Shown one piece after another: positions 36,062 through 51,856 of a DNA stretch of 64,000 bases; positions within the stretch are counted from its first letter, which is position 1, and each line of letters begins with the position of its first letter. The DNA lies in assembly GCA_030147945.1 (NCBI GenBank), contig JASBUL010000059.1, positions 1-64,000 of the forward strand. The letters are read 5' to 3'. Origin of the DNA: Oceanococcus sp. GTDB lineage: Bacteria > Pseudomonadota > Gammaproteobacteria > Nevskiales > Oceanococcaceae. The notes below the pieces were generated by a model that ran no database searches, was not told the origin of the DNA, and worked only from the letters and a program-made list of their open reading frames with translations. A program made the translations under genes and the position numbers.

Positions 36062-37138
36062 ATGGGTGTTTTGAGCAATCTGTTTGCAAAACGTTCGACG
36101 CCGCTCATCGGCGTTGATATCAGTTCGTCCAGCGTGAAAATGCTGGAGCTATCGAAAAAAGGGGACAACTACCGCATCGAGGCGTATGCGATCGAACCGC
36201 TGCCGGCTGGCGCGGTGACCGAACGCCAGATCAGCGACTCCGACGCCGTTGGTCTGGCCTTGGCCAAAGCCTTGAAGCGTTCGGACAGCAAATTGCGCAA
36301 GGTCGCAACGGCCGTGGCCGGCTCCTCGGTGATCACCAAGATCATCCAGATGCCCGCGGACATGCGCGAACTGGAAATGGAAGAGCAGATCAAGCTGGAG
36401 GCGGATCAGTACGTCCCCTACCCGATTGACGAGGTCAACCTGGACTTCCAGCTGCTCGGCCCGACTGCGAACTCGCCGGATACGGTGGATGTGCTGCTCG
36501 CAGCCTGCCGCACCGAAACCATTGATGAGCGCGTGCTCACACTGGACCAGGTGGGCTTGGAAGCGGTCGTCGTCGATACCGAAGCGCAAGCACTGGAAAA
36601 CGCCTGCTCGCTGCTGTATCCGCAAATGCCCAACCGCGGCGAGAACACCACCTGCGCGGTCATCGACATCGGCGCCATCAACACGGTGTTCATGGTGATG
36701 CACGACCGCAAGGTCATCTACCGCCGCGAACAGGCCTTTGGTGGCCGCCAGCTGACCGAGGACATCATGCGCCACTACGGCATGTCCGAGGAAGAGGCCA
36801 ACAACGCCAAGAAAATGGGTGGACTGCCCGAGGATTACGACAGCGAAGTGCTGCCGTATTTCATCGACGACCTGACTCAGCAGATTGACCGTTCGCTGCA
36901 GCTGTTTTTCGCCAACTCACCGAAATTCAGCGAAATCGATCAGATCATCCTGTCCGGCGGTTCGGCGAATATCCCGCACCTGGCCGAGCGTGTTCAGGAG
37001 AAACTGGGTGTGGCCACGGTCATCGCCAACCCGTTCAAGGGCATCCCCGTCGCCAACAAAGCACGCCCACGCCAGCTGCAGCAGGACGAAGCGTCCCTGC
37101 TTCTGGCCTTCGGCCTCGCCATGAGGGCCTTTGACTGA
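36062..37138 (+). CDS. pilM: Type IV pilus assembly protein PilM
   Basis: Actin-like ATPase-fold protein on the cytoplasmic side of the pilus alignment complex; it binds the N-terminal tail of PilN. The 358 residues start FAKRSTPLIGVDISSSSVKMLEL (phosphate-1 loop) and include VAVAGSSVITKIIQMPADM, CAVIDIGAINTVFMV and ILSGGSANIPHL, all typical. Its TGA shares a base with the pilN ATG (TGATG). Confidence 0.95.
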   Translation: MGVLSNLFAKRSTPLIGVDISSSSVKMLELSKKGDNYRIEAYAIEPLPAGAVTERQISDSDAVGLALAKALKRSDSKLRKVATAVAGSSVITKIIQMPADMRELEMEEQIKLEADQYVPYPIDEVNLDFQLLGPTANSPDTVDVLLAACRTETIDERVLTLDQVGLEAVVVDTEAQALENACSLLYPQMPNRGENTTCAVIDIGAINTVFMVMHDRKVIYRREQAFGGRQLTEDIMRHYGMSEEEANNAKKMGGLPEDYDSEVLPYFIDDLTQQIDRSLQLFFANSPKFSEIDQIILSGGSANIPHLAERVQEKLGVATVIANPFKGIPVANKARPRQLQQDEASLLLAFGLAMRAFD

Positions 37139-37698
37139 TGATAAAAATCAACCTGCTTGATTGGCGCGAAGCACAGCGTCAGGAACGACAGAAGCAGTTT
37201 TTCATCGCGCTCGCCATCGCCGCTTTGTTCGGTGCCGGCGTGGCCTACGCCGTCAATGCCAAAGTGGTCGGTGACGTTGATTTCCAGAAGAGCCGCAACG
37301 CGCGGCTGAAGCAGGAAATCAGCCTTATGGACAAGCAGATCAAGGAAATCGATTCGCTGGAGAAGGTCAAGGCGGATCTGCTGGCGCGCATGCGTATCAT
37401 CGAGGAGCTGCAACGCAGCCGCACGGAAATCGTGCATTTCTTCGACGAACTGGTGACCACAGCGCCAGCGGGCCTGTACCTCAAGAGCCTGCAGCAGAAA
37501 GATCGCACCACCAGCATCAACGGTGTCGCGGAATCCAACGGTCGGGTCTCGACTTATATACGCAATCTGGACGGATCGCCGTGGTTTGAAAAATCACGTC
37601 TGATCGTGATCCAGTCGCAAAAGGACAATCGTCGTCGGCACAGCGATTTCCAGTTGCAATTCCAGACGTCCAAGAAGAAAGAGGAGGACGGCCAGTGA
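37138..37698 (+). CDS. pilN: Type IV pilus assembly protein PilN
   Basis: Inner-membrane protein of the pilus alignment complex. The 186 residues begin with the PilM-binding segment MIKINLLDWREAQRQERQKQF, followed by one membrane helix (about 21-38), a coiled coil (about 46-95) and a ferredoxin-like periplasmic domain. The INLLDWRE motif is the family signature. It overlaps pilM and pilO. Confidence 0.95.
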   Translation: MIKINLLDWREAQRQERQKQFFIALAIAALFGAGVAYAVNAKVVGDVDFQKSRNARLKQEISLMDKQIKEIDSLEKVKADLLARMRIIEELQRSRTEIVHFFDELVTTAPAGLYLKSLQQKDRTTSINGVAESNGRVSTYIRNLDGSPWFEKSRLIVIQSQKDNRRRHSDFQLQFQTSKKKEEDGQ

Positions 37699-38297
37699 AT
37701 TTTCGTGAGGCCCTGGACGAACTCCAATCCCTTGATCCCAACAATGTCGGGGCGTGGCCCGCATTCGTCTACATCGGCGCGTGCCTTATTGTTGCCACCG
37801 TCATTATCGTGGGGTCCTACTACTACATCGTGACGCCCAATCTTGATCTGCTTGCGCGTGAACAACGCAACGAAGAAACCTTGAAGAAGGACTTCGAGAA
37901 AAAGCAGAAGCGTGCCGCCAACCTTGATGCCTACCGGGCACAGCTGGAAGAAATGGAACGCTCGTTTGGCAGCATGCTGCGTCAGTTGCCGAGCAAGAGC
38001 GAAGTCGCCAACCTGCTCAACGACATCTCGCAAACCCGTGTTGCCGCCGGCCTGGAAGAGCAGTTGTTCCGCCCCGAGAACGAACGGCCGCGTGATTTCT
38101 ACGCGATTCTTCCCAACCGTATCGTGGTCACTGGCACCTATCATGAGATTGCCGAGTTCGTCAGCCGGGTTGCCGCGCTGCCGCGCATCGTGACGGTCAA
38201 TGATGTGAAGCTCAGCGCTGAATCGGATTCCAGCGACCTGCGCATGGAAGCCATCATCACCACCTACCGTTACCTTGACGAGTCGGAGGGCGAATGA
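37695..38297 (+). CDS. pilO: Type IV pilus assembly protein PilO
   Basis: Partner of PilN in the alignment complex. It has 200 residues: a short cytoplasmic tail (NFREALDELQSLDPNNVGAWP), a membrane helix (about 22-46), a coiled coil (about 50-90), and a periplasmic domain with LPSKSEVANLLNDISQTR and VTGTYHEIAEFVSRVAALPRIV. The start is GTG at 37695, overlapping the pilN TGA. Confidence 0.95.
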   Translation: MNFREALDELQSLDPNNVGAWPAFVYIGACLIVATVIIVGSYYYIVTPNLDLLAREQRNEETLKKDFEKKQKRAANLDAYRAQLEEMERSFGSMLRQLPSKSEVANLLNDISQTRVAAGLEEQLFRPENERPRDFYAILPNRIVVTGTYHEIAEFVSRVAALPRIVTVNDVKLSAESDSSDLRMEAIITTYRYLDESEGE

Positions 38298-38845
38298 TGA
38301 TGCGATCCAAGCTGCGCTTCACCCTGCCGTTGAGCCTAGTCGCCGCCAGCCTTGCGCTTGGCGGATGTGCGCGTGACATGAGCGATCTGGACGCCTATAT
38401 CGCGGACGTCAAAGCCCGCAAGGCCGGACCGATTGATCCGATCCCGCAAATGACACCCTACGAACCCTTCGCTTACAGCCGTCATGGCGAGCGCAGTCCG
38501 TTCGAACCGTTTGATCAGGACGAGCCGGCGCAGCTGGCCACCAACAATCTGCCGCTCAATACGCTGCGGCCCGACCTGACACGCAACAAGGAGCCGCTGG
38601 AGGAATTCCCTCTCGACGGTATCCGCCTGCTGGGAACGCTGGAAATCCGGCAGCAAACCTATGCACTGCTGAGCGCACCAGACGGCATCGTGCATCGCGC
38701 AACCTATGGTGATCACCTGGGCCAGAACTACGGCAAGATCGTCAAGATCACCGACGCGCAAATTCAATTGGAAGAAATCGTTCCGGACGGTTTTGGTGGC
38801 TATGTGAAACGGCCCGCTGTCGTGGCCATATCAGACGAAAGGTAA
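38294..38845 (+). CDS. pilP: Type IV pilus assembly lipoprotein PilP
   Basis: Inner-membrane lipoprotein that links PilNO to the secretin PilQ. The 183 residues begin with a signal peptide ending in the lipobox ALGGC. A disordered linker (PFEPFDQDEP, LRPDLTRNKEPLEEFPLDGIRLLGTLE) then leads into a small beta domain (YGDHLGQNYGKIVKITDAQIQLEEIVPDGFGGYVKR). GGAGGG precedes the start. A second ATG one codon later is equally possible. Confidence 0.94.
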   Translation: MMMRSKLRFTLPLSLVAASLALGGCARDMSDLDAYIADVKARKAGPIDPIPQMTPYEPFAYSRHGERSPFEPFDQDEPAQLATNNLPLNTLRPDLTRNKEPLEEFPLDGIRLLGTLEIRQQTYALLSAPDGIVHRATYGDHLGQNYGKIVKITDAQIQLEEIVPDGFGGYVKRPAVVAISDER

Positions 38846-38847
38846 TC

Positions 38848-41046
38848 ATGTACTTGCGTATCACACATCAGACTGGCAGTACCGCAGGTACGGACTTTGG
38901 GGGGCACAAAGTGAGAACAAACATGGCGACGCACGTCAAAAACACCCTACGCGCAGGCGCCGGCCTGTTGCTGGCCTTTGCCCTGCCCGCAACCGCCCAG
39001 GCCGCGCAGCAACTGCTTGAAGTCAGTGCTTCGCCGCTGGGCAAGAATCGCCACGCCATCGAACTCAAACTCGATGGTGCGGCACCGCAACCCTCCGTTT
39101 TTGCGCTGGAAACGCCGCCGCGCATCTCCATCGACCTGTCCGACACCAAGCTCGCACTGGAACAACGGCGGATTCCGCTCAACGTCGGCCCGGTTCAGAC
39201 ATTGACCGCGGTTGAAGCCAGTGGCCGTTCACGTATCGTCCTCAGCCTCAGCGAACTGACCCCGTACACGGTGCGGGCCGAGGGCAACAGCGTGGTGGTC
39301 GAACTGGATGGCCCATCGGGAGCCAGCGCGGCAATCAAACGACCGACCAGCAGCGGCGTGGTCAAAACCAACACCACGACAAGCAAAAGCGCCTCAGGGC
39401 AGTTTTCGGGCATCGATTTCCGGCGCACTGAAACCGGCTCCGGACGGCTTGTGGTCGAGTTGGGCGTAGACACCGCCGAGGTCGATGTACGCAGCGAAGG
39501 CGGCAAGATTGTGGCCGTTTTCCGCGGCATCGCCCCCACCGACGACATGCTTGCACGCATGGACGTGCTCGACTTCGCGACCCCGTTCAAATTTATCGAC
39601 GTGTCACGCGACGGCAATGACGGGCGTATCGCCATCACCCCGGTTTCAGGCGCCCAGTTCGACCAGGTCGCCTACCAGCTGGGCGGCAACTTCACGCTGG
39701 AGCTGCAGCCGTTGAGCCGCCAGGAGCAGGAAGAACGCGCTCGCGAGGAGCCGCAGTTCCAGGGCGAACGACTCAATGTGAACTTCCAGAACATTGAAGT
39801 ACGAGCCCTGCTGCAGATCATCGCGGACGTGGCTGGCAAAAACCTTGTCACATCGGATTCGGTGGCCGGCTCCATCACCCTGCGCCTGGAAAATGTACCG
39901 TGGGATCAGGCCCTGGACATCATTCTGCGCACCAAGGGCTTGTCGAAGAGCGAAGCCGGCAATGTCATCTGGGTGGCACCGACCGCCGAAGTCGCAGCCC
40001 AGCAGAAACAGGAACTCGAAGCGATGAAGCAGGCTGAAGAGCTTGCCCCGCTGGTTGGTGAAATCATTCAGGTCAACTACGCCAAAGCGATTGATCTGGC
40101 CGCCCTGCTGACCGAAGAGGATTCCTCATTTGTCAGTGAGCGAGGCACGGTGACGGTTGATCAGCGCACCAACGTCCTGATCGTGAACGACACCCGCGAG
40201 AAACTGGCCGGTATCCAGAGCCTGGTCCGTCGCCTCGACATTCCGGTCCGCCAGGTCCTGATCGAATCGCGCGTGGTCGTGGCCAACGATGACTTCAGCC
40301 GCTCCGTGGGTAGCAGCTTCGGTGTGACCTTCGGCGATGTCGGCAGCGACACCATCGTCGGCGGTTCCGGCTCACTGCTCGGCGCAGACGTGGTGACTCA
40401 GGGCCTTTCGGCAGGTATTCCGCTGATCCCCACCGTGGGCAACCGGCTGGCGACCAACTTCCCGGCCGCATCCGATGGCACAGATGCCCCGTCCTACGGC
40501 ATCTCCATACTCGGCTCGGATTTCCTGGTTGACCTTGAACTGTCGGCCCTGCAGGCGGAAGGCAAAGGTGAAGTGGTATCGACCCCGCGCGTGATCACCG
40601 CCAACGGCAAGGAAGCGTTGATCGAACAGGGTGAAGAAATCCCCTACATCAACACCGTGACGTCAGGCGGCGGCGCTGCGCAGCAGACCCAGTTCAAGAA
40701 AGCCGTGCTGTCCTTGCGGGTAACCCCGCAGATCACTCCGGATGACCGGGTCATCATGGATCTGGAAGTGTCCAAGGACACCCGTGGCGCACTGGCGGCT
40801 CAGGGCCAGCCGGCTATCGACACCAGCAGCGTCAACACCCAGGTGCTGGTCAACAACGGCGAAACCGTCGTGCTGGGCGGGATTTTCGAGCAAGCCACCG
40901 AAGAAGGCGTGAACAAGGTTCCCCTGCTGGGCGATATCCCGATTCTCGGCTTCCTGTTCCGCAACACGGTACGCCGCAACGACAAGCGTGAGCTGCTGAT
41001 CTTCGTTACACCGAAGATTCTCAGCGACGGCATCAAGACCAACTGA
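38848..41046 (+). CDS. pilQ: Type IV pilus secretin PilQ
   Basis: Outer-membrane ring through which the pilus passes. The 732 residues comprise a signal region, two AMIN peptidoglycan-binding domains (about residues 50-160 and 180-285), an STN/N0 domain (about 305-380), an N1 domain (LIVNDTREKLAGIQSLVRRLDIPVRQVLIESRVV) and the secretin core with VPLLGDIPILGFLFRNT. AAAGG five bases before ATG 38848 supports that start. The hydrophobic signal lies around residues 35-52, so a start at 38923 (MATHVKNTLRAG) is an alternative. A strong terminator follows. Confidence 0.95.
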   Translation: MYLRITHQTGSTAGTDFGGHKVRTNMATHVKNTLRAGAGLLLAFALPATAQAAQQLLEVSASPLGKNRHAIELKLDGAAPQPSVFALETPPRISIDLSDTKLALEQRRIPLNVGPVQTLTAVEASGRSRIVLSLSELTPYTVRAEGNSVVVELDGPSGASAAIKRPTSSGVVKTNTTTSKSASGQFSGIDFRRTETGSGRLVVELGVDTAEVDVRSEGGKIVAVFRGIAPTDDMLARMDVLDFATPFKFIDVSRDGNDGRIAITPVSGAQFDQVAYQLGGNFTLELQPLSRQEQEERAREEPQFQGERLNVNFQNIEVRALLQIIADVAGKNLVTSDSVAGSITLRLENVPWDQALDIILRTKGLSKSEAGNVIWVAPTAEVAAQQKQELEAMKQAEELAPLVGEIIQVNYAKAIDLAALLTEEDSSFVSERGTVTVDQRTNVLIVNDTREKLAGIQSLVRRLDIPVRQVLIESRVVVANDDFSRSVGSSFGVTFGDVGSDTIVGGSGSLLGADVVTQGLSAGIPLIPTVGNRLATNFPAASDGTDAPSYGISILGSDFLVDLELSALQAEGKGEVVSTPRVITANGKEALIEQGEEIPYINTVTSGGGAAQQTQFKKAVLSLRVTPQITPDDRVIMDLEVSKDTRGALAAQGQPAIDTSSVNTQVLVNNGETVVLGGIFEQATEEGVNKVPLLGDIPILGFLFRNTVRRNDKRELLIFVTPKILSDGIKTN

Positions 41047-41065
41047 TCCGTAACCCCACCCCGAA

Positions 41066-41100
41066 AGGCCCCGATCGTTATAATCGGGGCCTTTTTATTT
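41066..41100 (+). terminator. Intrinsic terminator after pilQ
   Basis: AGGCCCCGAT (41066-41075) pairs perfectly with ATCGGGGCCT (41083-41092) across a 7-base loop, followed by TTTTTATTT. It stands only 27 bp before aroK, so aroK-aroB either depends on read-through or has its own start close by. A TATAAT (41079-41084) lies inside the loop and stem, without a matching -35. Confidence 0.93.
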
Positions 41101-41126
41101 GCGCGGCTTGTGCCGCACCGGTTGTT

Positions 41127-41657
41127 TTGAACGACTCGCCACCCGTCTTTCTGGTTGGTCCCATGGGGGCCGGCAAAACCACAGTTGGTCGTCATCTCGC
41201 GCGTTTGCGCGGCATGCAATTCATCGACGCCGACCATGAACTCGAAGCCCGCACCGGCGTGGATATTCCGTATATCTTCGACAAGGAAGGTGAAGCGGGC
41301 TTTCGTGACCGCGAAGAGCAGCTGATCGACGACCTGTCGCAAGAGCGCGGAATCGTGCTCGCCACCGGCGGCGGCGTGGTCATGCGCGAAGCCAATCGTA
41401 CGCACCTCAAAAACCGCGGCCGCGTGGTCTACCTCTATACTGAAGTCGAGCAGCAGTGGCGGCGCACGCGCAAAAGCAAGAACCGCCCGTTGCTGCAACA
41501 GGACAACCCGAAGAAAATCCTCAAGGAGCTGATGGCCTTGCGTGACCCCTGGTACCGCGAAGTCGCAGACCTGATCATTCCAAGCAAGGCCCAGTCAGCC
41601 CGCTCGCTGGCCATGCTGATCAACCAGAAACTGACGCAAATGGAGCCCAAGTCTTGA
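41127..41657 (+). CDS. aroK: Shikimate kinase
   Basis: Phosphorylates shikimate at the 3-OH in the chorismate pathway. It has 176 residues, with Walker A GPMGAGKTTVG close to the N-terminus, the shikimate-binding FIDADHELEARTG, GFRDREEQ and LATGGGVV, and the lid segment RRTRKSKNRPLL. The only in-frame start that keeps the P-loop strand is TTG at 41127; no good ribosome-binding site precedes it. It is standardly found after pilQ and before aroB. Confidence 0.95.
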   Translation: MNDSPPVFLVGPMGAGKTTVGRHLARLRGMQFIDADHELEARTGVDIPYIFDKEGEAGFRDREEQLIDDLSQERGIVLATGGGVVMREANRTHLKNRGRVVYLYTEVEQQWRRTRKSKNRPLLQQDNPKKILKELMALRDPWYREVADLIIPSKAQSARSLAMLINQKLTQMEPKS

Positions 41658-41662
41658 ACCCC

Positions 41663-42739
41663 ATGCGTGTGGATGTCGACATTCCGGGCAAGCACTACCC
41701 GATTCATCTGGGCCGCAACCTGATCGCCAATGCGCAGCTCTACCCCGAAGGCGCGCGCAACGGTCGCGCCTTCGTCATCACCAACGACACGGTGGCGCCG
41801 CTGTACCTGAATCAGGTTCAGGCCGCACTGGGCGATCAGCTACCGGTTCACGTCATGCCGGACGGCGAGCGCTTCAAATCGATGGAGCAGCTCAGCGCGG
41901 TGCTCGACAAAATGCTGGCGCTCAAGCTCGGCCGTGACACCACGATCATTGCTCTGGGCGGCGGCGTGGTTGGTGATCTGGCCGGCTTCGCCGCCGCGGT
42001 CTACCAGCGCGGCATTCCTCTGGTTCAGATTCCGACCACACTGCTGTCGCAGGTGGACTCGTCGGTGGGCGGAAAAACCGCGGTCAACCACCCGTTGGGC
42101 AAGAACATGATCGGTGCGTTTCATCAACCGGATTGTGTGCTCACCGACCTGAATACCCTGGATACCCTGCCCGCACGCGAGTTCAAGGCCGGAGTGGCCG
42201 AGGTCATCAAGTATGGCCTGCTCGGCGACATCGATTTCTTCACTTGGCTGGAAGACCACATGGAGGCGCTGCTGGCGCGCGACGGCGAGACCCTCAGCCA
42301 TGCCATCGCCACATCCTGCCGCCACAAGGCCCAGGTCGTCTCGGCTGACGAAAAGGAAAAAGGCCAGCGCGCCCTGCTCAACCTCGGGCATACCTTCGGT
42401 CACGCCATTGAAGCCCATCTGGAATACCGCGACTGGTTGCACGGTGAAGCCGTCGCCACCGGCATGTGCATGGCGGCTGAGCTGTCGCAGCGCCATGGCT
42501 GGATCAGTCGCGCCGATTGCCAGCGCGTCGACGCCCTGATCAGCAAGGCCGGCCTGCCCACTGCGGTGCCCTCCGGACTGTCGGCCGACCGCATGCGCAC
42601 CCTGATGCAGGGCGACAAGAAAACCGCAGCCGGTCGGGTTCGTCTGGTGCTGTTTCGAGCCCTGGGCGATGCCCTGCTCAGCGCGGACTATGACGATGCG
42701 CTGCTGAAGCAGACCCTGCAGCACTACTGCCGCGACTGA
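41663..42739 (+). CDS. aroB: 3-dehydroquinate synthase
   Basis: NAD+- and metal-dependent cyclisation of DAHP to dehydroquinate. From the ATG at 41663 it has 358 residues. NAD- and metal-site motifs are visible: ALGGGVVGDLAGFAAAVYQRGI, PTTLLSQVDSSVGGKTAVNHP, AEVIKYGLL, and the zinc ligands in LNLGHTFGHAIE and the later EAVATGM. A TTG at 41654 is better placed relative to GGAG and would overlap the aroK stop; homology to relatives starts at the ATG. It is followed by dgt after one base. Confidence 0.95.
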   Translation: MRVDVDIPGKHYPIHLGRNLIANAQLYPEGARNGRAFVITNDTVAPLYLNQVQAALGDQLPVHVMPDGERFKSMEQLSAVLDKMLALKLGRDTTIIALGGGVVGDLAGFAAAVYQRGIPLVQIPTTLLSQVDSSVGGKTAVNHPLGKNMIGAFHQPDCVLTDLNTLDTLPAREFKAGVAEVIKYGLLGDIDFFTWLEDHMEALLARDGETLSHAIATSCRHKAQVVSADEKEKGQRALLNLGHTFGHAIEAHLEYRDWLHGEAVATGMCMAAELSQRHGWISRADCQRVDALISKAGLPTAVPSGLSADRMRTLMQGDKKTAAGRVRLVLFRALGDALLSADYDDALLKQTLQHYCRD

Positions 42740-42740
42740 C

Positions 42741-43865
42741 ATGAACCTCGCGCCCTACGCAGCCCACCCCGAACGAAGCCGCGGACGCAGGCATCCCGAG
42801 GCGGCGCCGCAAATGCGCACCGAATATCAGCGCGATCGCGACCGTATCGTGCATTCCACGGCATTTCGCCGTCTGGTCTACAAGACGCAGGTTTTCGTCA
42901 ATCATGAAGGCGATCTGTTTCGTACCCGCCTGACCCATTCGCTGGAAGTGGCTCAGATCGCACGCACGATCGCGCGCAATCTGCAGCTCAACGAGGATCT
43001 GACCGAGACCATCTCACTGGCCCACGACCTCGGACATACGCCGTTCGGTCATGCCGGACAGGACGCACTCAATCATTGCATGCGCGATCACGGCGGTTTC
43101 GAGCACAACCTGCAATCACTGCGCGTGGTCGACGAGCTGGAGGAAAAATACGCCAGCTTCCGCGGCCTCAATCTGTGCTTCGAATCGCGCGAGGGCATAC
43201 TCAAGCACTGCTCGCGCAAGCATGCGCGCGAGTTGGGTGACATCGGCGAGCGTTTTCTGGCGCGCCAGCAACCCGGAGCCGAAGCGCAACTGGCCAATCT
43301 GGCTGATGAGATTGCCTACAACAATCATGATGTCGACGACGGCCTGCGCGCCGGTCTCTTGAGTATCGAAGGCCTGCGCGACACCGCGCTGTTCCGGCGT
43401 GTGCACGACAAGGTGCTGGGTCATTACCCGCAGGTCGGGGAGCGCGCGCTGCGCCATGAAATCATTCGCCGCATGATCAACGAGCTGGTCGTCGACCTGA
43501 CCCGCGAAACCACCGCCCGGCTCAAGGCGCTGGCGCCGCAGCATATCCAGGACATCCGCGAGCACAGCCAGGCGGTGGTGGCCTATTCAGACAGCATGGC
43601 TGCGGAGTCACGCGAGCTGAAGAGCTACCTGCTCAAGCACCTGTATCAGCACTATCGGGTGCACCGCTCCGGGCGCAAGGCCCAGCAGGTCATAGGCGAT
43701 CTGTTCCAGGCCTTTTACAGCGATCAACGTCTGCTCCCGCCCCGTCATCAGGACGCCGCCGAGCGCTACGGCCTGCCCCGCGCTGTGGCCGATTACATCG
43801 CCGGCATGACCGACCGCTTCGCGATCGAAGAACACGAACGCATGTTCAACCCGCGAAAGCTCTGA
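42741..43865 (+). CDS. dgt: Deoxyguanosinetriphosphate triphosphohydrolase-like protein
   Basis: HD-domain dNTPase that cleaves dGTP to deoxyguanosine and triphosphate. The 374 residues carry RTEYQRDRDRIVHSTAFRRLVYKTQVF, then the metal ligands HSLEVAQIARTIA and HDLGHTPFGHAGQ, and VDLTRET in the helical C-terminal half. It is shorter than E. coli Dgt (505) and matches the 'type 2' branch widespread in bacteria, which may have broader dNTP use. The aroK-aroB-dgt order is common in gammaproteobacteria. Confidence 0.93.
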   Translation: MNLAPYAAHPERSRGRRHPEAAPQMRTEYQRDRDRIVHSTAFRRLVYKTQVFVNHEGDLFRTRLTHSLEVAQIARTIARNLQLNEDLTETISLAHDLGHTPFGHAGQDALNHCMRDHGGFEHNLQSLRVVDELEEKYASFRGLNLCFESREGILKHCSRKHARELGDIGERFLARQQPGAEAQLANLADEIAYNNHDVDDGLRAGLLSIEGLRDTALFRRVHDKVLGHYPQVGERALRHEIIRRMINELVVDLTRETTARLKALAPQHIQDIREHSQAVVAYSDSMAAESRELKSYLLKHLYQHYRVHRSGRKAQQVIGDLFQAFYSDQRLLPPRHQDAAERYGLPRAVADYIAGMTDRFAIEEHERMFNPRKL

Positions 43866-43912
43866 ACACGGGCTTTCAACTGTACGCTGGCGTATGGAAA
43901 CTGGCGCAAAAT

Positions 43913-43941
43913 TTGCTGCGGCGCACATAGGTTTCTATAAT
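43913..43941 (+). promoter_or_regulatory. Sigma70 promoter of gltBD
   Basis: TTGCTG (43913-43918), exactly 17 bp, then consensus TATAAT (43936-43941). Transcription would begin near 43948, giving a leader of about 165 bases before gltB. Within that leader a short ORF (ATG 44070, product [14 protein letters not shown]) ends just before the gltB start; whether it is translated is unknown. Confidence 0.75.
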
Positions 43942-44113
43942 TGATCGGCTCAGCGCGGAGAATTGCCGCCCAGCGGCCTTCGCCTTCAACCGATTGACGC
44001 TGCCGGACGACGGAGGCTTTGTCCGAGAGCGCAAACAAATCAACACCTTGCGACCCGATCGCCGCCATGCTGGCGACGTCTCGGTTCGCCCCACCGATTG
44101 CTGGCAGGTGAGC

Positions 44114-49987
<5,874 letters not shown>

Positions 49988-50003
49988 GAGGCCACCTCGC
50001 AAT

Positions 50004-50035
50004 GTGCCCGGGCATCATCGATAATCCCCGGGCAC
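50004..50035 (+). terminator. Hairpin between gltD and pyrF
   Basis: GTGCCCGGG (50004-50012) pairs perfectly with CCCGGGCAC (50027-50035) over a 14-base loop. No T-run follows (TTACC), so it may be a weak terminator, a pause site or an mRNA end-protection structure rather than a full intrinsic terminator. Confidence 0.5.
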
Positions 50036-50052
50036 TTACCAGCCGAGCCACG

Positions 50053-50784
50053 ATGACCCGAGCGATACCTGAATCCGAGCGCCTGATATTCGCCCTGGAT
50101 GTGCCCGATGCATCCGCCGCGATCAAACTCGTCAACGAACTGGGCGACACCGTCACGTTCTACAAGCTCGGCCTCGAACTGGCCATGAGCGACGACTACT
50201 GGCGGCTCATCGATTTCCTGCTGGAACGCGGCAAGAAGGTCTTTGCCGACCTCAAGTTTTTCGATATTCCGGCCACCACGGCCAGCGCAGTGCGTCAGCT
50301 GTCCGAGCGCGGGGTGCATCTGTGCACCGTGCACGGCAATCAGGGCATCATGCAGGCGGCGGCCGAAGCGCGCACCGGTGCGCTTAAAGTCCTCGCCGTC
50401 ACCGCTCTGACCAGCCTGGATCGCGGCGATCTGGATGATCTGGGTTTCGACTGCGATGTCGAACAGTTGGTCTTGTCGCGCGCCAAGCGCGCCTTCGAAA
50501 GCGGCTGCGACGGCATCGTCTCGTCCGGTATGGAAGTGGCTGCGGTTCGCGCCAGCGGACTGGACAAACTGATTGTGGTCACCCCCGGCATTCGCCCGGT
50601 CGACAACCGACCAACGGATGACCAGAAACGGGTGCTCTCGCCCACCGATGCCATCCAGCTGGGCTCCGACTATCTGGTGGTGGGGCGGCCGATTCGCAAC
50701 GCTTCCGATCCGCGCGCCGCTGCGGCGGCCAGTCAGTATGAAATTTCCCAGGCGCTCAGCGCCGGACTGTGGCTGACACCATGA
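50053..50784 (+). CDS. pyrF: Orotidine 5'-phosphate decarboxylase
   Basis: Last step of UMP synthesis. From the ATG at 50053 it has 243 residues. The catalytic K/D network is seen in [18 protein letters not shown], with FALDVP near the start and the phosphate-binding VTPGIRP and [11 protein letters not shown] at the end. The frame is open back to 50002, but that stretch encodes the gltD-pyrF hairpin. Its TGA overlaps the hemE ATG (ATGA, 50781-50784). Confidence 0.95.
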   Translation: MTRAIPESERLIFALDVPDASAAIKLVNELGDTVTFYKLGLELAMSDDYWRLIDFLLERGKKVFADLKFFDIPATTASAVRQLSERGVHLCTVHGNQGIMQAAAEARTGALKVLAVTALTSLDRGDLDDLGFDCDVEQLVLSRAKRAFESGCDGIVSSGMEVAAVRASGLDKLIVVTPGIRPVDNRPTDDQKRVLSPTDAIQLGSDYLVVGRPIRNASDPRAAAAASQYEISQALSAGLWLTP

Positions 50785-51836
50785 AGAATGATTTGCTGCT
50801 GCGGGCCCTGCAACGTCAGGCCGTAGAGCGCACGCCGGTGTGGATGATGCGCCAGGCCGGGCGCTATCTGCCGGAATACCGTGCAACACGCGAAAGCGTG
50901 AACGGGTTCATGGGTCTTTGCCAGAACCCGGAACTGGCATGCGAGGTCACGCTGCAACCGCTGCGCCGCTATGCGCTGGACGCGGCCATCCTGTTTTCCG
51001 ACATCCTGACCGTGCCGGATGCGATGGGCCTGGGCCTGTACTTCAGCGCCGGCGAAGGCCCCAAATTCGAGCGTACGGTGCGCAGCGCGGCCGAAATCGA
51101 TGCCCTGCCGCTGCCCGATCCGCACAAGGATCTGGGTTACGTGATGCAGGCAGTCAGCACCATCCGCCGCGAACTGAATGGCCAGGTGCCGTTGATCGGT
51201 TTTGCCGGCAGTCCATGGACCTTGGCCACCTACATGGTTGAAGGCGGTTCATCGAAAACTTTCGGCACGATCAAAGCCCTGCTGTACACCGACCCGGCAG
51301 CCCTGGAGCGCCTGCTCAACAAGCTGGCTGATGCCGTGGCCGCCTATCTCAATGCCCAGATCGAAGCCGGCGCCCAGGCCCTGATGATCTTCGACACCTG
51401 GGGTGGCGTGCTGGCCCATCAGGCCTATCTGGATTTCTCCCTGGCGGCCGGGCAACGCATCCTCGAACAGCTGCAGCGCGAACGCGACGGACACAAGATT
51501 CCGGTGGTCTGGTTTACCAAGAACGGGGCCGGCTGGCTGGAACAGCAAGCCGATGCCGGTTTCGATGCGCTGGGTCTGGACTGGACCGTCAATCTGACCG
51601 AGGCGCGACGCCGCGTCGGGCATCGCGTGGCGCTGCAGGGCAACCTGGACCCCTCGGTACTGCTCGGCAGCGAACAGATGATCCGTCAGCAGGTTCAGCG
51701 TGTGCTTGGCGAATTCGGTCCGGGTGACGGCCATGTGTTCAACCTTGGCCACGGCATCACCCCCGAAGTCTCGCCACACAATGCGGGTGTCATGATTGAC
51801 GCCGTGCACGAGTTCAGCCCCGCTTTTCACCGCTAA
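50781..51836 (+). CDS. hemE: Uroporphyrinogen decarboxylase
   Basis: Decarboxylates the four acetate side chains of uroporphyrinogen III in heme synthesis. The 351 residues begin [34 protein letters not shown], whose [11 protein letters not shown] is the family signature with catalytic arginines. [33 protein letters not shown] and GLDWTVNL follow. ATG at 50781, coupled to pyrF, is preferred over GTG at 50769. Confidence 0.96.
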   Translation: MKNDLLLRALQRQAVERTPVWMMRQAGRYLPEYRATRESVNGFMGLCQNPELACEVTLQPLRRYALDAAILFSDILTVPDAMGLGLYFSAGEGPKFERTVRSAAEIDALPLPDPHKDLGYVMQAVSTIRRELNGQVPLIGFAGSPWTLATYMVEGGSSKTFGTIKALLYTDPAALERLLNKLADAVAAYLNAQIEAGAQALMIFDTWGGVLAHQAYLDFSLAAGQRILEQLQRERDGHKIPVVWFTKNGAGWLEQQADAGFDALGLDWTVNLTEARRRVGHRVALQGNLDPSVLLGSEQMIRQQVQRVLGEFGPGDGHVFNLGHGITPEVSPHNAGVMIDAVHEFSPAFHR

Positions 51837-51856
51837 CCCCGTAACAGGGACACCCC

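Noticed and set aside
41079-41084. TATAAT in the pilQ terminator as a promoter for aroK
   Set aside because: No -35 at 15-19 bp; the hexamer is explained by the hairpin loop.
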